Part shown: in pieces, positions 34,603 to 44,278 of the stretch
Numbering within the stretch: the stretch's first letter is position 1
Layout: the number at the start of each line of letters is the position of its first letter
NCBI RefSeq assembly: GCF_030845195.1
Contig: NZ_CP132543.1
Coordinates: 1,381,501 to 1,445,500 of the forward strand
Source of the DNA: Sanyastnella coralliicola
GTDB taxonomy: Bacteria > Bacteroidota > Bacteroidia > Flavobacteriales_D > Sanyastnellaceae
Direction: 5' to 3'
DNA: 64,000 nt
The notes under the pieces: generated by a model
The model's input: only the letters and a program-made list of their open reading frames with translations
Database searches by the model: none
Told to the model about the DNA's origin: nothing
Made by a program: the position numbers and the translations under genes

Positions 34603-36450
34603 ATGGCTGAAGTACAGTATACAGAAGATAATATCCGTTCCCTCGATTGGAAAGAGCACATTCGGCTTCGTCCGGGTATGTACATCGGAAAGCTTGGTGA
34701 CGGTTCAACAGCAGACGATGGTATTTACGTTCTGCTTAAAGAGGTGATTGATAACTGCATCGATGAGTACGTAATGGGTTACGGAAAAACGATAGAGATC
34801 AGTATCAAAGATGACCTAGTTAAGGTTCGAGATTACGGACGAGGCATTCCGCTTGGGAAAGTGGTCGATGTAGTTTCGAAAATGAACACCGGTGCGAAGT
34901 ACGACAGTAAAGCCTTTAAGAAATCCGTTGGTTTGAACGGGGTGGGTACCAAAGCTGTAAATGCGTTGAGTACATCATTTACCGTGGAGTCAGTCCGTGA
35001 CGGTAAGATGAAGTCAGCTTCATTCGAACAAGGGAATCTCCTCGAAGAAACGAAAGAGGAAGAAAGCTCGAAGCGCAGAGGTACACGCGTGACCTTTGTT
35101 CCTGACCCCAGCATCTTTGTGAACTTCCAGTATCGTATGCAATACGTGGAGCGCTTGCTCTGGAACTATGCCTACTTGAATACAGGTTTGACCATCTACT
35201 TCAACGGTCAGAAATACCATTCGGAGAATGGACTTAAGGACCTGTTGAACGCCAATCTCGGACAAGAACCTAACTACCCAATTATCCACCTGCTTGGTGA
35301 TGATATTGAAGTAGCACTCACGCATACTCAAGCCTACGGAGAAGAGCATTACTCTTTCGTTAACGGACAATACACAACCCAAGGTGGTACACACCAAGGG
35401 GCGTTCCGCGAAGCCTTGGTGAAGGTGGTGCGTGACTTCTTTGGGAAAGACTATGACGCAGCAGATATCCGCGCAGGAGTTGTTGGTGCCATTTCGATTA
35501 AAGTGATGGAGCCTGTCTTCGAATCGCAGACAAAAACGAAGCTCGGATCTACAGAGATCGAACCTGATGGAGCTTCGATTCGAAGCTTTGTGCTTGACTT
35601 CCTCAAGCGAGAGCTCGACAATTTCCTTCACAAGAACTCAGAGATCGCGGAGGCTATTCAGAAGCGCATCCTTCAAAGCGAACGAGAGCGTAAAGACCTC
35701 GCTGGAATTAAAAAGCTCGCCCGCGAGCGCGCGAAGAAGGCAAACCTGCACAACAAGAAGCTGCGAGATTGTCGTGTTCACCTCAACGAAAAGAAAGATC
35801 GCAGAGAAGAAACAACTCTCTTCATTACCGAGGGTGATTCTGCTTCTGGTTCGATCACGAAAGCTCGCGATGTGAATACACAAGCGGTATTCTCTTTAAA
35901 AGGGAAGCCATTGAACAGCTTCGGGCTCACGAAGAAGATCGTATACGAAAACGAGGAGTTCAACCTTCTTCAAGCAGCATTGAATATTGAAGACGGACTC
36001 GATAACCTACGTTACAACAACGTGGTAATCGCAACCGATGCGGATGTGGATGGAATGCACATTCGTTTGCTGCTCATCACCTTCTTCCTACAGTTCTTCC
36101 CTGAATTGGTGAAGAGCGGACACCTCTACGTTCTACAAACACCGTTGTTCCGAGTTCGGAATAAGAAAGATACCTACTACTGCTACTCGCAAGAAGAGAA
36201 GTTGGAGGCCATGGAGAAAGTAGGACGAAACCCAGAGATCACACGATTCAAGGGACTTGGAGAGATTTCACCTGATGAGTTCAAGCACTTTATCGGAGAG
36301 AATATTCGTCTGGATCCTGTGGTTATCGGACAAGATAGCAGCATACAAGACCTGCTTACCTTCTTTATGGGTAAGAACACACCAGATAGACAAAGCTTCA
36401 TCATTGAGAACCTCCGTGTGGAGCGTGATGAAATTGAAGAACCAGCATAA
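34603..36450 (+). CDS. parE: DNA topoisomerase IV subunit B (ParE)
   Basis: 615 aa. GHKL ATPase domain with [10 protein letters not shown] (Mg-binding Asn) and the DYGRGIP and [17 protein letters not shown]-lid motifs; transducer domain; TOPRIM domain with TEGDSASGS (catalytic Glu) and [10 protein letters not shown]. The short form without the 170-residue GyrB insert, paired with parC, fits topoisomerase IV and not gyrase. It decatenates daughter chromosomes. The stop lies 22 bp before parC, so the two are one operon. Confidence 0.95.
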   Translation: MAEVQYTEDNIRSLDWKEHIRLRPGMYIGKLGDGSTADDGIYVLLKEVIDNCIDEYVMGYGKTIEISIKDDLVKVRDYGRGIPLGKVVDVVSKMNTGAKYDSKAFKKSVGLNGVGTKAVNALSTSFTVESVRDGKMKSASFEQGNLLEETKEEESSKRRGTRVTFVPDPSIFVNFQYRMQYVERLLWNYAYLNTGLTIYFNGQKYHSENGLKDLLNANLGQEPNYPIIHLLGDDIEVALTHTQAYGEEHYSFVNGQYTTQGGTHQGAFREALVKVVRDFFGKDYDAADIRAGVVGAISIKVMEPVFESQTKTKLGSTEIEPDGASIRSFVLDFLKRELDNFLHKNSEIAEAIQKRILQSERERKDLAGIKKLARERAKKANLHNKKLRDCRVHLNEKKDRREETTLFITEGDSASGSITKARDVNTQAVFSLKGKPLNSFGLTKKIVYENEEFNLLQAALNIEDGLDNLRYNNVVIATDADVDGMHIRLLLITFFLQFFPELVKSGHLYVLQTPLFRVRNKKDTYYCYSQEEKLEAMEKVGRNPEITRFKGLGEISPDEFKHFIGENIRLDPVVIGQDSSIQDLLTFFMGKNTPDRQSFIIENLRVERDEIEEPA

Positions 36451-36472
36451 CAGCTTAACAGCCTAGCAAGAC

Positions 36473-39187
36473 ATGGCAGAGAACGAAGAATTCGAACGCG
36501 ACGAAGAATTCGAAGACAGTGGAGATAATACCCTGGAGAATGTCATCCAGGTGAAGGGGATGTATAATGACTACTTCCTCGATTATGCCTCCTATGTAAT
36601 ACTTGAACGTGCAGTCCCTCACCTATATGACGGACTAAAGCCAGTACAGCGTCGTATCCTACACTCTCTGCGAGAGATGGATGATGGACGTTTCCACAAA
36701 GTGGCGAATGCGATTGGTAATACAATGAAATACCACCCGCACGGTGATGCTTCTATTGGTGATGCCATGGTTCAGATTGGTCAAAAGGAGATTCTTCTTG
36801 ATACTCAGGGGAACTGGGGTAACATCTTGACGGGAGATAGCGCCGCTGCTCCACGTTACATCGAGGTGAAGCTTTCTAAGTTCGCAAATCGCGTTGCGTT
36901 CAATGGAAAGACCACCACATGGTTGAGTTCGTATGACGGACGAAACCAGGAGCCCGAAACACTTCCGATGAAGTTTCCATTGTTGCTCGCTCAAGGGGTA
37001 GAAGGTATCGCCGTAGGTCTTGCATGTAAGATCCTTCCGCACAACTTTGTGGAGCTGATTGATGGTTCAATTGACATCCTCAAAGGCAAGAAAGTAACAC
37101 TCTATCCAGACTTCCCAACTGGGGGGATGATGGATGCATCTGACTACAACGACGGACTGCGCGGTGGAAAGATCAAGGTGCGAGCTCGCATTAAGAAAGT
37201 TGACGCTAAGACGTTGTCAATCTATGAGTTGCCTTATAATACCTCAACCACTAGTTTAATTGGCTCGATTCTAAAAGCGAACGATCGTGGGAAGATCAAA
37301 ATCAAGAAAGTTGAAGATAACACAGCCGATCAAGTTGAGATCCTGATTCACCTGGCATCAAATGTTTCTCCTGACAAAACGATTGATGCGTTGTACGCAT
37401 TCACTGACTGTGAAATCTCCATCTCGCCAAACTCGTGTGTGATTGAAAATGATCGTCCGCAGTTCCTTGGAATGAGTGAGATGCTTCGACGCAGTACTGA
37501 ACGTACTAAAGACTTGTTGAAGCAAGAGCTGGAGATTCGCAAAGGAGAGCTTCAAGAACAGTGGCACTTCGCGAGTCTAGAAAAGATATTCATTGAGAAA
37601 CGCATTTACCGCGACATTGAAGAGTGTGAGACTTGGGAAGCGATTCTTGAAACAATCCATAAAGGATTAAAGCCTCACATCAAGCACCTCATCCGCGAAG
37701 TGACCGATGAAGATGTGACTCGTTTGACTGAAATCCGCATCAAGCGTATTTCGAAGTTCGATAGCTTCAAGGCCGACGAGAAGATCGCTTCGTTAGAAGG
37801 GGAGATTGAAAAGGTTCAATTCCACCTTGATAACTTGACAGACTTCGCCATCGACTACTTCAAGGAGTTGAAGAAGAACTTTGCAGAAGGACGTGAGAGA
37901 AAAACAGAGATCAAAGCCTTTGATACCATTGATCGTTCAAAAGTAGCTGTGGCCAATGCCAAGCTGTACGCGAACTTCGAAGAAGGCTTCATTGGAACCG
38001 GCTTGAAGCGTTCTGAAGGAGAGTTCGTTTGCGATTGTTCAGATATCGATGACATCATTGTCTTCCGTAAAGACGGTACGATGATCGTTACGCGAGTTTC
38101 TTCGAAGGCCTTTGTAGGTAAAGATATCATCCATGCTTGGGTGTGGAAGAAGGGCGATAAGCGCCGTGTCTACAACTGCATTTACCGTGATGGAAAAGCA
38201 GGGAAGACAATGGTAAAGCGCTTCAGTGTGACTTCGATTACGCGTGATCGTGAATACCCAATTACAAAGGGTACTCCAGGTTCAGAGGTCTTGTACTTCA
38301 CAGCCAATCCAAACGGAGAAGCTGAAGTAGTGACCATCTACCTGAAGGCGATTCAACGGGTGAAGAAGCTCAAGTGGGATATCGATTTCTCTGAAATCCT
38401 GATCAAAGGACGAGGAGCAGGAGGAAATACTGTGACCAAATTCCCAGTTCGTAAAGTTGAATTGAAGGAGAGTGGTGTTTCTACTTTGGGAGCGCGTAAA
38501 ATCTGGTTTGATGAAACGGTGCAGCGTTTGAACGCTGACGGAAGAGGGAATTTCCTCGGTGATTTCAATCCTGAAGACAAGATCCTGGTACTTATGAGTA
38601 CCGGTGAATACAAGCTGACCGGCTTTGACCTCACCACGCACTTCGATGAGAACAAAATTCACATTGAGAAATGGGACCCAGAACGTCCCATTTCAGCAGT
38701 GTACTACGACGGAGAGAAAGAAGAATACTACGTGAAGCGCTTCTTGCCTGAATCTACAAGCAAGAAAACGAGTTTCATTTCTGATCATGAGAATAGTCGC
38801 TTAGCTGTTGCATCAACCCTTCATCACCCGCATGTACGCGTGAAGTTTAACAAGCGATTCAAGCACACACGTGATAAGGAAGATCAAATCCTGAATCTTC
38901 GAGAGTTTATTGCTGTAAAAGGCATGAAAGCGCTTGGAAACAGACTTTCACCGCTTCCAGTAACTGAAGTGCTGCTGGAACCGGCTATTGAAGACTTGGA
39001 AGCTAAGGTAGAAGCTGAAATCCAGGCAGAGAGAGCAGCACAGAATCCAGCTCCTCTAGCTGCTGCACCTGCCGAAGATTTTGCTCCGGAAGCTGATCAA
39101 ATTAGTGAGCCGATTGATTTGGAACTCCCAGATAGCTCTAAGAAAGGCACTCCACCAGAAGAAGGAGAGCAACCGACCTTATTCTAG
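36473..39187 (+). CDS. parC: DNA topoisomerase IV subunit A (ParC)
   Basis: 904 aa. Breakage-reunion domain with HPHGDASIGDAMV and the active-site tyrosine Y129 in APRYIEVKL, which forms the covalent DNA link. The C-terminal half (about residues 500-830) is a beta-pinwheel-like DNA-binding region (FRKDGTMIVTRV, VLYFTANPNGEAEV). It ends in an Ala/Glu/Pro-rich tail of about 60 residues (AAPAEDFAPEADQ). The acidic N-terminal extension (residues 1-30, MAENEEFERDEEFED) is also seen in Bacteroidetes ParC. Second gene of the parE-parC operon. Confidence 0.95.
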   Translation: MAENEEFERDEEFEDSGDNTLENVIQVKGMYNDYFLDYASYVILERAVPHLYDGLKPVQRRILHSLREMDDGRFHKVANAIGNTMKYHPHGDASIGDAMVQIGQKEILLDTQGNWGNILTGDSAAAPRYIEVKLSKFANRVAFNGKTTTWLSSYDGRNQEPETLPMKFPLLLAQGVEGIAVGLACKILPHNFVELIDGSIDILKGKKVTLYPDFPTGGMMDASDYNDGLRGGKIKVRARIKKVDAKTLSIYELPYNTSTTSLIGSILKANDRGKIKIKKVEDNTADQVEILIHLASNVSPDKTIDALYAFTDCEISISPNSCVIENDRPQFLGMSEMLRRSTERTKDLLKQELEIRKGELQEQWHFASLEKIFIEKRIYRDIEECETWEAILETIHKGLKPHIKHLIREVTDEDVTRLTEIRIKRISKFDSFKADEKIASLEGEIEKVQFHLDNLTDFAIDYFKELKKNFAEGRERKTEIKAFDTIDRSKVAVANAKLYANFEEGFIGTGLKRSEGEFVCDCSDIDDIIVFRKDGTMIVTRVSSKAFVGKDIIHAWVWKKGDKRRVYNCIYRDGKAGKTMVKRFSVTSITRDREYPITKGTPGSEVLYFTANPNGEAEVVTIYLKAIQRVKKLKWDIDFSEILIKGRGAGGNTVTKFPVRKVELKESGVSTLGARKIWFDETVQRLNADGRGNFLGDFNPEDKILVLMSTGEYKLTGFDLTTHFDENKIHIEKWDPERPISAVYYDGEKEEYYVKRFLPESTSKKTSFISDHENSRLAVASTLHHPHVRVKFNKRFKHTRDKEDQILNLREFIAVKGMKALGNRLSPLPVTEVLLEPAIEDLEAKVEAEIQAERAAQNPAPLAAAPAEDFAPEADQISEPIDLELPDSSKKGTPPEEGEQPTLF

Positions 39188-39203
39188 ACCCATTGATTTA
39201 AGC

Positions 39204-39211
39204 TACTTTCG
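39204..39211 (+). promoter_or_regulatory. -7-like box just before the methyltransferase gene
   Basis: TACTTTCG (one base from TAnnTTTG) ends 6 nt before the ATG at 39218, suggesting a transcript with almost no leader. No -33 TTTG is clear. Confidence 0.35.
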
Positions 39212-39217
39212 CGACGC

Positions 39218-39985
39218 ATGAATAAGATCGTCAGTTTCGTAACACGCTTTATTCCTCGCCACATTTTGCAGCGAGTGGCGCACTTGTTTCTTCAATTGTT
39301 GAGTTTCTTTTATCGAGGGAAGAACATCGAAGATCCAATCTCAGGAATCTCGTACCGTAAGATTCTCCCTTATGGTCGCGTGCACAGTCGTCCGAATGCC
39401 CTAGCACCGGATAGTATGTCACTCGAGCGTCATCGATTGATTTGGCTGTACCTACGGGAGAAGACAAATTTCTTCAAAGATGATCTGCGCTTCCTGCACA
39501 TGGCGCCTGAATACTGCTTTCTGAAGCTATTCAAGCGACAGAAGAATCTTGAGTACGTGACTGGAGACCTTCTATCTCCATGGGCAGAGCACCATTTCGA
39601 TGCGCATCAAATCCCGTTTGAAGACAATAGCTTCGATGTGGTGATGGCGAATCACCTGCTCGAGCACGTTGAAGATGATCGACAGGTAATGCGTGAGTTT
39701 CACCGCATTATGAAGCCAGGCGGTTGGGGTATTTTCCAGGTTCCTATTGATTACGCTAGCGCGGAAACTCAAGAAGACCCTAACGTGACTGATCCTGCTG
39801 AAAGAGAACGTTTGTACTGGCAACGAGATCATGTTCGCTTGTACGGACGAGACTATGCAGAGCGCCTACGTGAAGCTGGTTTTGAAGTCAAAGAAGATGA
39901 TTACGTTGGAGAACTAGGGAAGGAGCTTCAGGAGCGATACGCTTTGATGCCTGAAGAAATCATCTACTACTGTCAGAAGAAATAA
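39218..39985 (+). CDS. Class I SAM-dependent methyltransferase
   Basis: 255 aa. Methyltransferase type 11 region at about residues 85-200: FLHMAPEYCFLKLFK (a degenerate SAM motif I), then VTGDLLSPW, PFEDNSFDVVMANHLLEHV and MKPGGWGIFQVP. The N-terminal 60 residues are basic and partly hydrophobic. Substrate cannot be deduced. The last 30 residues are FEVKEDDYVGELGKEL and so on. An exact 13-bp motif copy lies at 39754-39766. It converges on the yigZ-like gene with 5 bp between stops. Confidence 0.82.
   Translation: MNKIVSFVTRFIPRHILQRVAHLFLQLLSFFYRGKNIEDPISGISYRKILPYGRVHSRPNALAPDSMSLERHRLIWLYLREKTNFFKDDLRFLHMAPEYCFLKLFKRQKNLEYVTGDLLSPWAEHHFDAHQIPFEDNSFDVVMANHLLEHVEDDRQVMREFHRIMKPGGWGIFQVPIDYASAETQEDPNVTDPAERERLYWQRDHVRLYGRDYAERLREAGFEVKEDDYVGELGKELQERYALMPEEIIYYCQKK
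39754..39766 (-). repeat. 13-bp dispersed motif TTCCGCGCTAGCG, exact copy
   Basis: Exact copy on the reverse strand within the methyltransferase gene; the gene reads YASAET across it. Confidence 0.85.
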
Positions 39986-39990
39986 GGGAA

Positions 39991-40602
39991 TCAGACTTCG
40001 GCGCTAGCCTCTACGAAATCAAGATCATTAAACGCGGTGAGCAGTTCATCAGTCAAACTCTGACGAACCGAAGTCGTTAGGGTGCATTTGAATTCGAACT
40101 CGTGCGTGATCATTTCAAGGTCATAATCTTTTAGGATCTTCATCACAGAACCCATAGCCTCATAAGGGAAGTCAACCTTGATCGTGTCTTCAACAAGCAA
40201 CTCAATGATATCCCCGGCTTCAATAGCCTCACGTGCTGAAGTGCGGTAAGCATCTATCAATCCGCCCACACCAAGTTTCACACCGCCGAAATACCTTACC
40301 ACAACAATCAACACATTCGTAAGGTCATAGCTTTGGATTTGACCTAAGATTGGTTTACCCGCGCTGTTGCTAGGCTCACCATCATCATTCGCGCGATAGC
40401 GTTTCTTATCATGACCTAATCGCCAGGCATAGCAATGGTGACGAGCAGCATGATGCTCCTTTTTAACTACCTCTAAGAAAGCCTTGATTTCATCTTCATT
40501 GCGCACAGGAACTGCGTAGCCAAAATGCTTGCTGCCTTTGACTTTGTAAAGACTTTCACTGCGTCCCTTGAGGCTTAGATACGTATCTGAAGCTTCGCTC
40601 AA
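39991..40602 (-). CDS. YigZ/IMPACT family protein
   Basis: 203 aa. N-terminal UPF0029 (IMPACT) domain with YKVKGSKHFGYAVPV at about residues 19-33, then HHCYAWRLGH and NDDGEPSNSAGKPIL, and VVRYFGGVKLGVGGLIDAYR, all signature segments. A C-terminal DUF1949-like ferredoxin-fold half follows. The bacterial role is unclear; IMPACT proteins in eukaryotes bind the translation regulator Gcn1. The start is a TTG overlapping the upstream gene's stop (TTGA); no ATG is available nearby. Confidence 0.88.
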   Translation of the reverse strand: MSEASDTYLSLKGRSESLYKVKGSKHFGYAVPVRNEDEIKAFLEVVKKEHHAARHHCYAWRLGHDKKRYRANDDGEPSNSAGKPILGQIQSYDLTNVLIVVVRYFGGVKLGVGGLIDAYRTSAREAIEAGDIIELLVEDTIKVDFPYEAMGSVMKILKDYDLEMITHEFEFKCTLTTSVRQSLTDELLTAFNDLDFVEASAEV

Positions 40603-41000
40603 GAAATAGGGTTCAAGTTCACAGAGAAGACTGTGATTGAATTCGGATCGCGGTCGTAATACAGTTTATCGAGCGCTCCGAGAACATTCTTTGCGCTGAA
40701 GTAAGAAGTGTGAAGCAAGCTTTCACCATGAATAGACCACTGGATAGTGTATGAGCTCTCGCGGTCTTTGTAGTTCTTCACGTACTCAAGCATTGAGCGA
40801 AGAGCATCTAGCTTGTTTACTCCCTCACAAGTGTGGAACAAGAAGCTCTGATTGTGACGAGGGTTGATGGTGATTAAACGCAGAAGTGCGTTGTTGTCTT
40901 GCTCATCGAAATCGAATACGACACTATTCTTCCCAAGGCCAATGTATTCACTGATCTCGGCTTGGATCTGAGCGATCTCGATATTCTTATCTACAGTCAT
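40599..41000 (-). CDS. Conserved hypothetical protein
   Basis: 133 aa, soluble, with no signal peptide or recognised motif. The middle contains FLFHTCEGVNKLDALRSMLEYV and the end SAKNVLGALDKLYYDRD. Codon use and coupling to the YigZ-like gene (4-bp overlap) support that it is real. A -7 box (41018-41025) lies just upstream. Function unknown. Confidence 0.7.
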   Translation of the reverse strand: MTVDKNIEIAQIQAEISEYIGLGKNSVVFDFDEQDNNALLRLITINPRHNQSFLFHTCEGVNKLDALRSMLEYVKNYKDRESSYTIQWSIHGESLLHTSYFSAKNVLGALDKLYYDRDPNSITVFSVNLNPIS

Positions 41001-41017
41001 GGAGTTACTTTACTTAA

Positions 41018-41025
41018 CAAAGCTA
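41018..41025 (-). promoter_or_regulatory. -7 box of the hypothetical/yigZ pair
   Basis: Reverse-strand TAGCTTTG, an exact TAnnTTTG, 17 nt upstream of the ATG at 41000. Confidence 0.45.
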
Positions 41026-41078
41026 CGAAATCAAGTTCCTTCAAGCTTGCGCCAAAGATACTTTCTAAGAATGCCTAT

Positions 41079-41657
41079 CTACAGCTTGAATGAATCAGCT
41101 ACAATATGCTGAAGAATCGGAACCACTTCAGATTCAAAGAATGGATTTTTCTTCAACCACAATTGGTTTCTAGGAGAGGGGTGCGGCATGACTAGAAAAC
41201 CGTTTTCAAGGTGCTTTTCAAAATCGCCAATACGCGCAGTCATGTTCTGTTTTTGAGTCTCTGGCAAGTAGTAAGCCTGAGCGTAGGCTCCAATGAGTAA
41301 GGTAAGTTGGATGTTCGGTAACTGTTCCCAAATGCGCTCGTGCCAAAGCGGCGCACACTCTTTCCTTGGTGGGAGGTCTCCGCTGCTCCCTTTGCCGGGG
41401 TAACAGAACCCCATGGGCATGATGGCGAATTTTGAATCGTCATAGAATGTGTCGCGATCAACGTTCAACCATTTCCGCAAACGGTCTCCGCTTGGGTCAT
41501 TCCATGGAATCCCTGAGGCATGCACTCGCGTTCCTGGTGCTTGTCCGATGATCATGATCGATGCGTCTTTATCAAAAGCCACTACAGGTCTAGGACCCAG
41601 CGGAAGCGAGGCAGCGCACACGGTGCATCCAGCAATCTCTTTTTTAAGGTTCTCCAC
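41079..41657 (-). CDS. Uracil-DNA glycosylase family protein
   Basis: 192 aa. UDG superfamily fold: motif A IIGQAPGTRVHASGIPWND (about residues 35-53), then SGDRLRKWL, a four-residue hydrophobic strand LLIGAYAQAYYL, and motif B MPHPSPRNQLWLKKNP near the C-terminus. The N-terminus has a CTVC pair (residues 11-14), but I do not see the full four-cysteine iron-sulfur set of families 4 and 5. It is predicted to remove uracil from DNA, though some members of this subgroup have other roles. The start is a GTG. Confidence 0.85.
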   Translation of the reverse strand: MENLKKEIAGCTVCAASLPLGPRPVVAFDKDASIMIIGQAPGTRVHASGIPWNDPSGDRLRKWLNVDRDTFYDDSKFAIMPMGFCYPGKGSSGDLPPRKECAPLWHERIWEQLPNIQLTLLIGAYAQAYYLPETQKQNMTARIGDFEKHLENGFLVMPHPSPRNQLWLKKNPFFESEVVPILQHIVADSFKL

Positions 41658-41721
41658 TTTTCCAATTACTCATTCAAAGTGACATCTCACCAGTCTATTC
41701 AACCAACGAATCAATCTGGCT

Positions 41722-41751
41722 TTTGGTCACGATAGGTTGAACATACTTTAG
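41722..41751 (+). promoter_or_regulatory. Promoter of the T9SS protein gene at 41767
   Basis: TTTG at 41722-41725 and TACTTTAG (7 of 8 to TAnnTTTG) at 41744-41751, 18 bp apart, 15 nt before the ATG. Confidence 0.5.
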
Positions 41752-41766
41752 CCACAAATAAATCCA

Positions 41767-42771
41767 ATGAAAAAACTATACACTCTACTCGTACTTCTCA
41801 TGTGTGTTGTTGGGATGAATGCCCAAACCTACACTAGTGGTGACATGCTTTCACCGGTTGCGAACGAATTTACCATGAATCAAATTGATTACGTAGACCT
41901 CAGCTCTCAAACAGGTACAAATCAAACATGGGATTTTTCAAACGAAACGAACTGGTCTGATCTCGCATTCTCGGTGATGAACCCAGCAGATGTGGATGGG
42001 GCTGATAATTTCCCACAAGCGAACTATTCCTTGAATGCTGATGATCTGATCAACAACTTCCTTTCAGTGACTTCAAGCGGTGCTTCAGTATTGGGGTACT
42101 ATGGTAACGCCGGGGGAATTGAGATCATTCAAACCTTCTCTGATCCGCAGATACTGTACGGATTCCCTTTGACTTTCGGTGCTAGCGGTAGTGATGATTA
42201 CGAAGGTTCAACAAGCTCTGCAGGTTTCGTTCAAGGAATGGAAGGAACGGTGACTTGGGAAGTGGTTGGCTCTGGTACTGTAATCACACCTATGGGAAGC
42301 TTCTCGAATGCACTCTTGATCCACACGTTTGATGACGGAATCATTTCATCAGAAGCAGGAGGGATGACTTTCGAAGGGACATCAACTGTTGATAGCTACG
42401 AAATTCTAGTACCTGGTTATCCAATTCCTTTGGTTCACATGGATGTAGCAACAACTGAATTCTTCGGAGAAGTAGACAGTGAAACAACGGCGTACATCAT
42501 GGCAGATGCAGTAGTATCTGTGTCTGAACTAGGCAAGGCATCATTTGATGTGTATCCAAATCCGGCGAATGATGTGGTTTATATCGCTAACGCGGAATCG
42601 GTAGGTGCACAGATTGATATTCTTGACATGACTGGGAAAGTGGTCTTCACTCAATCAACCAACGGTAACCAAACGATTTCGGTAGATACAAGTAACCTGA
42701 ATGCAGGCCTTTATTTCGTGGCTATGCGTACGGGAGAGTCTATAAGCACGCAGAAGCTGATCATCGAATAA
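41767..42771 (+). CDS. Secreted protein with T9SS type A sorting domain
   Basis: 334 aa. Signal peptide MKKLYTLLVLLMCVVGMNAQ, then a beta-rich cargo domain of about 240 residues with no family I recognise (features WDFSNETNWSDLAF and GTVTWEVVGSGTVITPMG). A type A sorting domain of about 75 residues follows, from FDVYPNPANDVVYIAN to the end (GLYFVAMRTGESISTQKLI). It is monocistronic, with its own promoter and terminator. A one-base variant of the 13-bp motif lies at 42584-42596. Confidence 0.85.
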   Translation: MKKLYTLLVLLMCVVGMNAQTYTSGDMLSPVANEFTMNQIDYVDLSSQTGTNQTWDFSNETNWSDLAFSVMNPADVDGADNFPQANYSLNADDLINNFLSVTSSGASVLGYYGNAGGIEIIQTFSDPQILYGFPLTFGASGSDDYEGSTSSAGFVQGMEGTVTWEVVGSGTVITPMGSFSNALLIHTFDDGIISSEAGGMTFEGTSTVDSYEILVPGYPIPLVHMDVATTEFFGEVDSETTAYIMADAVVSVSELGKASFDVYPNPANDVVYIANAESVGAQIDILDMTGKVVFTQSTNGNQTISVDTSNLNAGLYFVAMRTGESISTQKLIIE

Positions 42772-42798
42772 TCGCGTGATATTATTAAGGTTACGGAG

Positions 42799-42827
42799 AG
42801 GCCAGGACATACGTTCTGGCCTTTCTT
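42799..42827 (+). terminator. Terminator of the 41767 gene
   Basis: AGGCCAGGAC (42799-42808), loop ATAC, GTTCTGGCCT (42813-42822), 10 bp with one G-U pair, followed by TTTCTT. Confidence 0.85.
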
Positions 42828-42886
42828 CATATAGAAGTGTTCGAATAATGTTAGAACTGCGTGAGATACGACGGGAACAATGCACT

Positions 42887-42894
42887 TACTTTCG
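42887..42894 (+). promoter_or_regulatory. -7-like box of the FAD/4Fe-4S pair
   Basis: TACTTTCG, one base from TAnnTTTG, 18 nt before the ATG at 42913. The -33 region is weak. Confidence 0.35.
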
Positions 42895-42912
42895 TTCTAG
42901 AAATTAAAGTAC

Positions 42913-44274
42913 ATGTCTCATACTGTCATCATTGGTAACGGAATATCTGGTGTAACCGCCGCCAGACATATTCGGAAGCGCAGCGACGATCGCATCACGA
43001 TCATCTCTGCGGAGACCGATCATTTCTTTAGTCGTACTGCGCTTATGTATATCTACATGGGGCATATGACTTACGAAAACACCAAGCCTTTTGAAGATCA
43101 CTTCTGGTCTAAGAACAGAATAGATCTGATGCGTGAGTATGTGTCTACAATAGACTATGCGAAGAAGACACTTCAGTTTTCAAGTGGAGGCACCCTGGCT
43201 TATGATAAGTTGATTCTTGCGGTAGGATCTAAACCCAACAAATTCGGATGGCCTGGACAAGACCTTGATGGCGTTCAAGGGTTGTACAGTTACCAAGACT
43301 TGGAGCTATTAGAAAAGAATACCCATGGTCCATTGGTAAAAGACCCAGCAAAGAAAAAAGTAAAACGAGCTGTACTCGTAGGAGGAGGTTTGATTGGAGT
43401 GGAATTCGCTGAAATGCTGCTGACACGTGGTATTGAGGTGACATTCTTAGTTCGAGAAGACCGCTTCTGGGGTAACGTTTTACCGAAAGAGGAAGGGGAA
43501 CTTGTTGCTCGTCATATGATTGAGCACCACGTTGATCTTCGCCTCAACACTGAGCTTGCAGAGGTGATACCAGATGAGAATGGTCGTGCCAAAGCTATCA
43601 AGACCAAAGACGGCGAGACGATTGAATGTCAGCTCGTGGGATTGACAGCCGGAGTTTCACCAAACGTAGCCTTTCTGAAAGGCGGCGAGCTTGAGATAGA
43701 CCGAGGAATCTTGGTGGATGAATACTTGAAGACGAATATTCCTGACGTTTATGCCATCGGTGATTGCGCTCAGATGAGAAATCCATCGAAAGGTAGAAGA
43801 CCGCTTGAGCAAGTGTGGTACACCGGACGAATGATGGGGGAAACAGTTGGCGCAACGCTAACGGGGACACCAACTCCATACAAACCAGGATACTGGTTCA
43901 ATAGCGCAAAATTCTTTGATATCGAGTACCAGACCTACGGCACCGTTCCTGCGCGTGACTTAGACGGATTATCTGAGTTTTATTGGGAGCATCCGGATGG
44001 AAAGATCTGTATCAAGATTGTCTTTGAGACAGCAACCCGCCGATTCCACGGAATCAACACTTTCGGGATCCGCATGCTCCATGAGCGATTTGATAAATGG
44101 CTCAATGAAGAACGCTCGGTAGATCACATTATGGAGTACTTGGCAGATGCCAATTTTGATCCTGAATTCTATCGCACTCACGAAAAAGCGGTGGTCAATA
44201 AGTTCAACGCAGAACAGGGCACTGCGATCGTTCCAAAGAAAAGAAGCTGGAAACGCATTTTTAGCAAAGCCTGA
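42913..44274 (+). CDS. FAD-dependent NAD(P)-type oxidoreductase
   Basis: 453 aa. Pyridine-nucleotide-disulfide reductase fold. The FAD-binding motif VIIGNGISGVTAARHI is at residues 5-20. The second dinucleotide motif VLVGGGLIGVEFAEML is at about 157-172, and the FAD-contacting VYAIGDCAQM at about 280. There is no redox-active CxxxxC, so it is not a disulfide reductase. It resembles NirB-N-terminal/ferredoxin-reductase-like proteins. The last 60 residues form a distinct tail. It ends 4 bp before the membrane iron-sulfur gene, so the two probably form an electron-transfer pair. Confidence 0.85.
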   Translation: MSHTVIIGNGISGVTAARHIRKRSDDRITIISAETDHFFSRTALMYIYMGHMTYENTKPFEDHFWSKNRIDLMREYVSTIDYAKKTLQFSSGGTLAYDKLILAVGSKPNKFGWPGQDLDGVQGLYSYQDLELLEKNTHGPLVKDPAKKKVKRAVLVGGGLIGVEFAEMLLTRGIEVTFLVREDRFWGNVLPKEEGELVARHMIEHHVDLRLNTELAEVIPDENGRAKAIKTKDGETIECQLVGLTAGVSPNVAFLKGGELEIDRGILVDEYLKTNIPDVYAIGDCAQMRNPSKGRRPLEQVWYTGRMMGETVGATLTGTPTPYKPGYWFNSAKFFDIEYQTYGTVPARDLDGLSEFYWEHPDGKICIKIVFETATRRFHGINTFGIRMLHERFDKWLNEERSVDHIMEYLADANFDPEFYRTHEKAVVNKFNAEQGTAIVPKKRSWKRIFSKA

Positions 44275-44278
44275 GATC

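Noticed and set aside
35020-35631. 203-codon reverse frame opposite parE
   Set aside because: Antisense to a well-conserved ParE; no independent motif or initiation signal.
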